Part shown: piece after piece, positions 57,380 to 64,000 of the stretch
Layout: each line of letters starts with the position of its first letter
Numbering within the stretch: the stretch's first letter is position 1
Assembly: GCA_032718475.1 (NCBI GenBank)
Contig: JAUCBJ010005600.1
Location: forward strand, 62,001 to 126,000
From: Nemertoderma westbladi
Lineage: Eukaryota; Xenacoelomorpha; Nemertodermatida; Nemertodermatidae
DNA length: 64,000 bases
Direction of reading: 5' to 3'
Notes under the pieces: generated by a model
The model's input: the letters and a program-made list of their open reading frames with translations, nothing else
Databases searched by the model: none
Told to the model about the DNA's origin: nothing
Translations under genes and position numbers: made by a program

Positions 57380-58981
57380 CAACAGGTTGCCTCAGAGGAC
57401 TGGTCATCCCACTTCAGCAGTCTACTTACTCGCGACGTCGACACCAAACTCCCCGTCCTACCGGAACAACCAATACCATTCCTGGACCACCCGATAGACG
57501 CAGATGAAGTTACCTCCGCCGTTCATTCACAGAAGAATCACAAAGCTGCGGGTCCCGACGGGGTTTCTAATGAATCTATGAAACTCGGTTTCAGTTTTCT
57601 TCTTCCATTTCTCCTCACTCTGTTCTCGACGTGTCTGTCGGCGGCAACCTGCCCGGCCCTTTGGCTGACCTCATATCTTCTCCCCCTTTATAAAGGAAAG
57701 GGCCCTAAAGTCTCCCCGAATTCGTATCGGGGAATCGCTCTACTTTCCTGCCTACTAAAGACATACACGACTATATTATATAATCGGCTATACCCCTGGA
57801 CCGAATCCTCAGGAATTCTCCCAAATTGCCAGTACGGTTTCCTCAAGGGGCGTTCTACGATACAAGCGGCTACGAAGCTGATTACACTAATCCGAGAGAC
57901 TTTGCGAAACCCCGGAGGACACGTGTACTGCGTGTTCGTCGACTTTTCAAAAGCTTTCGACTCGGTTAACCGCAGGAAGCTATGCTTCAAACTCTCCAAG
58001 TTGGACGTCAGTCGGGCGTTCATCGCTGCCCTCTGGGCACTGTTATCAACCAACTACGTCTGCATCTGCCATGGTGTTTTCGTCATGGACCCCATAACAC
58101 AAACGATTGGAGTTGTCCAGGGAGATAAACTGTCACCTCTCTTGTTCAGTCTATTTCTCTACGATCTCCCAGTTGTAATACTCGCTGTTGGGTGCCTCCT
58201 GTTCATGTACGCTGATGATGTAGCCATCACCGGAACCACCATCGCAGAAGTACAAGCGGGACTCGACAACCTCTCCGACTATTGCAAAGAATACGATCTG
58301 ATCGTTAATAAATCCAAAACAAAGGCCATGAAATTCCGGCGCGGTGGTCGGCTTTGTAAGTCGGACATCCTCATGTACCAAGGATCGCCTCTCGAGTTCG
58401 TCAACTCTTTCGAGTACCTCGGAGTCGTACTGACAACCACTGCTTGTGCGTCCGGTCACTACACTCACCTGCATAAACGAGGGATCTCCTCCTGCATGAG
58501 ATTGGCTTCCCGGGTCAATTTCAATAACATATCAATTGTAACAGCTGGTCGATTGTGGCGCGCGGTTGTCCTTCCGTCTACCACATACGGTTGCTCCGTC
58601 TACGGCGTTTCCGCGGCCGACGCGCCCAGCTTACCACACGTGGAGCTCGTTCGCGCGTTCTACTGGAAACTGTGGTGCGGGGTGAGCAAATACGCCTCCA
58701 CCACGGCAATCCTAAACGCGGTCGACCGCCCTGCAGAGAACGGCGAGCTCTCCCTCCTCGAACTCAGAGGCTACAGGCGCCGCGCTGCAGCCCAATTCAT
58801 CTCCAATGGCTCGCACCACAAGCTCTGCCGCAGTAAAGGGTGTTGGCGGCCGACCCCCACATGCGTCTGCCGTCTCTGCGACGACCAGGCGACGGACAAG
58901 GACCACGGCCTCAGTTGCACTGGCGTCCCGACTCTACTAACAACAGTAAAACGCTCACTGTTCCTGTACGCCGTGAAATGA
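57380..58981 (+). CDS. LINE reverse transcriptase ORF, open, 5'-truncated
   Basis: One open frame of about 530 codons (open from 57296; element sequence starts near 57380) holds a full RT. Blocks include 'HKAAGPDGVSNESM', 'LLPLYKGKGPKVSPNSYRGI', 'QYGFLKGRSTIQ', 'VFVDFSKAFDSVNR', 'IGVVQGDKLSPLLFSLF' and the catalytic MYADDVAI. The thumb has 'FEYLGVVLTT' and 'TTYGCSVYGV'. The C-terminus carries a zinc-type motif CRLC...H...C (C-x2-C-x8-H-x3-C) preceded by CWRPTPTCV. The frame stops at 58981. No endonuclease domain is left, so the copy is 5'-truncated although its RT residues are intact. It lies antisense to and upstream of the minus-strand gene, probably in one of its introns. Confidence 0.9.
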   Translation, partial: QQVASEDWSSHFSSLLTRDVDTKLPVLPEQPIPFLDHPIDADEVTSAVHSQKNHKAAGPDGVSNESMKLGFSFLLPFLLTLFSTCLSAATCPALWLTSYLLPLYKGKGPKVSPNSYRGIALLSCLLKTYTTILYNRLYPWTESSGILPNCQYGFLKGRSTIQAATKLITLIRETLRNPGGHVYCVFVDFSKAFDSVNRRKLCFKLSKLDVSRAFIAALWALLSTNYVCICHGVFVMDPITQTIGVVQGDKLSPLLFSLFLYDLPVVILAVGCLLFMYADDVAITGTTIAEVQAGLDNLSDYCKEYDLIVNKSKTKAMKFRRGGRLCKSDILMYQGSPLEFVNSFEYLGVVLTTTACASGHYTHLHKRGISSCMRLASRVNFNNISIVTAGRLWRAVVLPSTTYGCSVYGVSAADAPSLPHVELVRAFYWKLWCGVSKYASTTAILNAVDRPAENGELSLLELRGYRRRAAAQFISNGSHHKLCRSKGCWRPTPTCVCRLCDDQATDKDHGLSCTGVPTLLTTVKRSLFLYAVK

Positions 58982-59200
58982 TCTATTCTAATTTTTACAC
59001 GATCTATTTTAAAACTTCCCCCAGCCACGCTATAACCAAACATAAAATTGTACAATATTTCAACCGTGCAACGACATTTTATTATATTATATATATTTTT
59101 ACTATTTTTATTATATTATTTATTCATTTTATTATATTATATATATTTTTACTATTTTTATTATATTATATATTCATTTTATTATATCCCCATCCCCAAA
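58982..59200 (+). repeat. AT-rich tandem repeat after the LINE stop
   Basis: A ~50-bp AT unit (TTTTATTATATTATATATAT, then TTTTACTATTTTTATTATAT) is repeated about twice at 59078-59186. It probably belongs to the LINE 3' region or its tail. Confidence 0.6.
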
Positions 59201-59306
59201 TAACCTATAAATAATGTGTATCCCATTTTCCATTATCTGTCATACAATACAGTATTATATGGTCACATAACAACTTTCATATTTTACAGTAGGCCTACCT
59301 ACCTTT

Positions 59307-59597
59307 ATGTGCATGTTTATTTTATTTACACCATATGTTGGTATTAAAGCTTTCGTTTCAAAATATATTATTTGTCGGCTAGTCGACAAAATTGCGCCAA
59401 CATATCTCCCTATCCCCCAAGACTTTCGCAAGATTATCCGCATCTTCAAAGCCCGCGTCCGTCTCAAGAAAATTATGGACTGGCTTGCTAATTTTCTCCA
59501 TGATGCTGACGAAAAACAATATTATTATGCACCGGCTGGTCCTCACGGCGCAAGCAATGTCCTGCGAAGTGGACATTACGGTTCTGTTCATGTGTGA
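59307..59597 (+). other. Unrecognised 96-codon open frame
   Basis: From about 59382 the base composition is less AT-rich than its surroundings. The frame reads plausible protein ('IAPTYLPIPQDFRKIIRIFK', 'WLANFLHDADEKQYYY'). The opposite strand is also open in part. No family was recognised. It could be an exon, a domain remnant of a mobile element, or chance. Confidence 0.2.
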
Positions 59598-59599
59598 AG

Positions 59600-60699
59600 C
59601 CTGTGTGGGTGGACCAATGAGGTATATGAGGTCCAATTATACTTTACATATTTTTAGCACAGATTCTTTTTATATTTATAGTATTAGCACCGCCATTCAT
59701 ATAGACATTAATTTTGAAACATTTTATGAGCACAAAAAGGTAGATTTTTCTGTAAACTTATTTATTCTCTGAAACTGAACCCATATCTGGCATATTATAT
59801 TTATGATATTATCATTATGGTACATATTAGGATAAATCGGTGACCATGTCACGTTCTCATTTACACTGGGACTCTCTATTCCTAGTCCAACCAAACCAAA
59901 CCCGTCAGAATTTATATGTTCGGCGTCTTTTCCAATACAATGTTTTGCTTCCATGTCAATTAGCCTACTTAGTATGTACTACAGTAGGGAATCAATTCGA
60001 TTTCTATGTTGGCAGGAAGGTAAAGGTAACATAATTAACACGTACAGTAGTATATAGTGTATATATTAGGATTGATACTACAGTATTTCGGATTGATCTC
60101 CGCGTCAACAAACTGCAGGCAACGGAAACGTGGTAAATTAAACCGTTTCCGCTTACAAATACAGCGACCAATATAAATAGTAGCGCGCAGTTCACCAAAC
60201 AACACTTTCCTATCCAATCTAAGTCTCTCCCTAAGTAACTGAGTGGGGTGCTAGGCAGTTACAATCATCGTTACAAAATAATTTAATTTCTTGGTAATAT
60301 AAAAAATGCGCACATTTTTTCATTACAAATTGTAACCTTTCTGTCTAAAATTATTATGAAACAATATATATATATATATATTTGTATAAATTCTAACAGT
60401 ATATTTATAGTAATATAATTTAAAAATTAGTCTTGAGATTACATATAACAGTCGTGGCGCCACCAGACAGCATCTCAAGGTTGGGTGTAGAGAAACATTC
60501 ACCCGCAGGGAATCTTCGCCCGCTAATTACTAATGAATGGAAAGGAGCAGGTTACTTAGGCATGTGATTCTAACCAAAACAGTAAACGGGAGTCAATAGC
60601 ATAGGTGACAGTTCCATATCCACCCAGCCACTTAGGTAGTCACTAATAATAAGTAATATGATATAAATTGTAATTATTAATAGGGTGAGTACTCCACCC
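59600..60699. other. AT-rich spacer, no gene seen
   Basis: Contains an (AT)n microsatellite near 60365-60382. Short frames such as 60004-60198 (minus) begin with a hydrophobic stretch but have no further support. Confidence 0.5.
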
Positions 60700-63412
60700 G
60701 CGAGGCTGCTTGGAGATATATCCGGGTCACATGGACATGTTTGCGAGGCTGCCTGGAGATATATCCGGGTCACATGGACATGTTTGCGAGGCTGCTTGGA
60801 GATATATCCGGGTCACATGGACATGTTTGCGAGGCTGCCTGGAGATATATCCGGGTCACATGGACATGTTTGCGAGGCTGCCTGGAGATATACCCGGGTC
60901 ACATGGACATGTTTGCGAGGCTGCCTGGAGATATATCCGGGTCACATGGACATGTTTGCGAGGCTGCCTGGAGATATATCCGGGTCACATGGACATGTTT
61001 GCGAGGCTGCCTGGAGATATATCCGGGTCACATGGACATGTTTGCGAGGCTGCCTGGAGATATATCCGGGTCACATGGACATGTTTGCGAGGCTGCCTGG
61101 AGATATACCCGGGTCACATGGACATGTTTGCGAGGCTGCCTGGAGATATATCCGGGTCACATGGACATGTTTGCGAGGCTGCTTGGAGATATATCCGGGT
61201 CACATGGACATGTTTGCGAGGCTGCCTGGAGATATATCCGGGTCACATGGACATGTTTGCGAGGCTGCCTGGAGATATACCCGGGTCACATGGACATGTT
61301 TGCGAGGCTGCCTGGAGATATATCCGGGTCACATGGACATGTTTGCGAGGCTGCCTGGAGATATATCCGGGTCACATGGACATGTTTGCGAGGCTGCCTG
61401 GAGATATATCCGGGTCACATGGACATGTTTGCGAGGCTGCCTGGAGATATACCCGGGTCACATGGACATGTTTGCGAGGCTGCCTGGAGATATACCCGGG
61501 TCACATGGACATGTTTGCGAGGCTGCCTGGAGATATACCCGGGTCACATGGACATGTTTGCGAGGCTGCCTGGAGATATACCCGGGTCACATGGACATGT
61601 TTGCGAGGCTGCCTGGAGATATACCCGGGTCACATGGACATGTTTGCGAGGCTGCCTGGAGATATACCCGGGTCACATGGACATGTTTGCGAGGCTGCCT
61701 GGAGATATACCCGGGTCACATGGACATGTTTGCGAGGCTGCCTGGAGATATACCCGGGTCACATGGACATGTTTGCGAGGCTGCCTGGAGATATACCCGG
61801 GTCACATGGACATGTTTGCGGGGCTGCCTGGAGATATACCCGGGTCACATGGACATGTTTGCGAGGCTGCCTGGAGATATACCCGGGTCACATGGACATG
61901 TTTGCGAGGCTGCCTGGAGATATACCCGGGTCACATGGACATGTTTGCGGGGCTGCCTGGAGATATACCCGGGTCACATGGACATGTTTGCGAGGCTTCC
62001 TGGAGATATACCCGGGTCACATGGACATGTTTGCGAGGCTGCCTGGAGATATACCCGGGTCACATGGACATGTTTGCGAGGCTGCCTGGAGATATACCCG
62101 GGTCACATGGACATGTTTGCGAGGCTGCCTGGAGATATACCCGGGTCACATGGACATGTTTGCGAGGCTGCCTGGAGATATACCCGGATCACATGGACAT
62201 GTTTGCGAGGCTGCCTGGAGATATACCCGGGTCACATGGACATGTTTGCGAGGCTGCCTGGAGATATACCCGGGTCACATGGACATGTTTGCGAGGCTGC
62301 TTGGAGATATACCCGGGTCACATGGACATGTTTGCGAGGCTGCCTGGAGATATACCCGGGTCACATGGACATGTTTGCGAGGCTGCCTGGAGATATACCC
62401 GGGCCACATTGACATGTTTGCGAGGCTGCCTGGAGATATACCCGGGTCATATGGACATGTTTGCGAGGCTGCCTGGATATATACCCGGGTCACATGGACA
62501 TGTTTGCGGGGCTGCCTGGAGATATACCCGGGTCACATGGACATGTTTGCGAGGCTGCCTGGAGATATACCCGGGTCACATGGACATGTTTGCGAGGCTG
62601 CCTGGAGATATACCCGGGCCACATTGACATGGTTGCGAGGCTGCCTGGAGATATACCCGGGTCATATGGACATGTTTGCGAGGCTGCCTGGAGATATACC
62701 CGGGTCACATGGACAAGTTTGCGGGGCTGCCTGGAGATATACCCGGGCCACATGGACATGTTTGCGAGGCTGCCTGGAGATATACCCGGGTCACATGGAC
62801 ATGTTTGCGAGGCTGCCTGGAGATATACCCGGGTCACATGGACATGTTTGCGAGGCTGCCTGGAGATATACCCGGGTCACATGGACATGTTTGCGAGGCT
62901 GCCTGGAGATATACCCGGGTCACATGGACATGTTTGCGAGGCTGCCTGGAGATATACCCGGGTCACATGGACATGTTTGCGAGGCTGCCTGGAGATATAC
63001 CCGGGTCACATGGACATGTTTGCGAGGCTGCCTGGAGATATACCCGGGTCACATGGACATGTTTGCGAGGCTGCCTGGAGATATACCCGGGTCACATGGA
63101 CAAGTTTGCGGGGCTGCCTGGAGATATACCCGGGCCACATGGACATGTTTGCGAGGCTGCCTGGAGATATACCCGGGTCACATGGACATGTTTGCGAGGC
63201 TGCCTGGAGATATACCCGGGTCACATGGACATGTTTGCGAGGCTGCCTGGAGATATACCCGGGTCACATGGACATGCTTGCGAGGCTGCCTGGAGATATA
63301 CCCGGGTCACATCGACATGTTTGCGAGGCTGTCTGGAGATATACCCGGGTCACATGGACATGTTTGCGAGGCTGCCTGGTGATATACCCGGGTCACATGG
63401 ACATGTTTGCGA
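60700..63412. repeat. 43-bp minisatellite, about 63 copies
   Basis: Units contain GGTCACATGGACATGTTTGC then GAGGCTGCCTGGAGATATA. In the first ~17 copies the joint is mostly ATATATCCGGG; from about 61440 it is uniformly ATATACCCGGG. Rare variants (GACAAGTTTGCGGGG at about 62713 and 63100) recur 387 bp apart, nine units, showing segmental duplication. All three plus frames are open only because the unit lacks stops. Confidence 0.95.
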
Positions 63413-63549
63413 TCACACTCAGTCCACGAGATTCATCGTAATAACCAGAAATGAGACGATTATTCTGAGTTTTTACTGTCATGGTAACTAACGAACAAAC
63501 GAGTGCTTTACATCTTTATATCAATTAATTTCTGCCACTAGGGCCCACA

Positions 63550-63842
63550 GAATTGGTGCAGTAGACAGACACACAGAACTGGTGCAGTAGTCAGACACAC
63601 AGAACTGGTACAGTAGTCAGACACACAGAACTGGTACAGTAGACAGACACACAGAACTGGTGCAGTAGACAGACACACAGAACTGGTGCAGTAGACAGAC
63701 ACACAGAACTGGTGCAGTAGTCAGACACACAGAACTGGTACAGTAGACAGACACACAGAACTGGTGCAGTAGACAGACACACAGAACTGGTGCAGTAGAC
63801 AGACACACAGAACTGGTACAGTAGACAGACACACAGAACTGA
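63550..63842. repeat. 26-bp minisatellite, about 11 copies
   Basis: Unit ACACACAGAACTGGTGCAGT plus AGACAG, with GCA/ACA and AGACAG/TCAGAC variants alternating between copies. Confidence 0.9.
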
Positions 63843-64000
63843 ACAAAAATTGATACTTGAGCGGACCAAAAATGTGTATGTCATTAGCAGGGATGTGATA
63901 CACTTGGTGGTGGAAAACCCCCATGTCTTTGAGTCTGTACCTAACTAGCACACCAAAAACATAGTTCGGTTGGAATTAATGATGTCTAGACGGGACACCC

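Noticed and set aside
60004-60198. Short minus-strand frame with a signal-peptide-like start
   Set aside because: AT-rich, 64 codons, no conserved motif or splice support; hydrophobic starts are common by chance in such DNA.
60685-63491. Open frames of 271-890 codons in the 43-bp array
   Set aside because: Same effect as in the 32-bp satellite: stop-free unit in every plus frame, with no gene context.

Overview
This is a eukaryotic, metazoan-type window: genes are split by GT-AG introns, one secreted protein carries C-type lectin and zona pellucida (ZP) domains, and Ty3/gypsy, LINE, tRNA-derived SINE and MITE-like elements are mixed with very long minisatellites. I read it as an AT-rich, repeat-laden invertebrate genome (probably marine); the species cannot be fixed from the sequence. 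Roughly a third or more of the window is tandem repeat. Layout: 1-6350 is a graveyard of retroelements: a decayed LINE reverse transcriptase (RT), two direct copies of an ORF1-only LINE-like unit, and an antisense Ty3/gypsy wreck. 6351-11040 is mostly featureless AT-rich DNA with a LINE RT scrap and unusual hairpin arrays built from a ~16-bp unit. 11045-20860 is a candidate DNA transposon: an intronless ~1070-codon antisense reading frame of an unrecognised, transposase-like family, bracketed by diverged inverted repeats and split by a Ty3/gypsy element (14268-19413) with both LTRs and a 5-bp target duplication. 20939-29283 is the best host gene: signal peptide, C-type lectin domain, ~150 mucin-like 11-residue repeats, then a ZP domain whose last part lies on a second exon found here at 29139-29283. 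Its intron holds a ~500-bp MITE. A second MITE-like element (29527-29825) abuts a 7.3-kb satellite of ~32-bp units (to 37154). 37796-41466 is an 11/12-bp minisatellite invaded by a deleted gypsy element and followed directly by a 5'-truncated LINE with a 13-bp target duplication. 43520-51944 is a LINE whose C-terminal zinc-binding motif has been amplified into about 138 copies of a 51-bp unit. 53777-57144 (minus) is the 3' part of a multi-exon gene for a Pro/Ser/Asn-rich protein of unknown function; its introns hold a SINE and its 5' side is followed by an open LINE RT (57380-58981). 60700-63842 holds 43-bp and 26-bp minisatellites. The host genes are therefore few: the lectin-ZP gene and the unidentified five-exon gene. 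The rest is mobile or satellite DNA, much of it nested, and two satellites appear to have grown out of mobile-element sequence.
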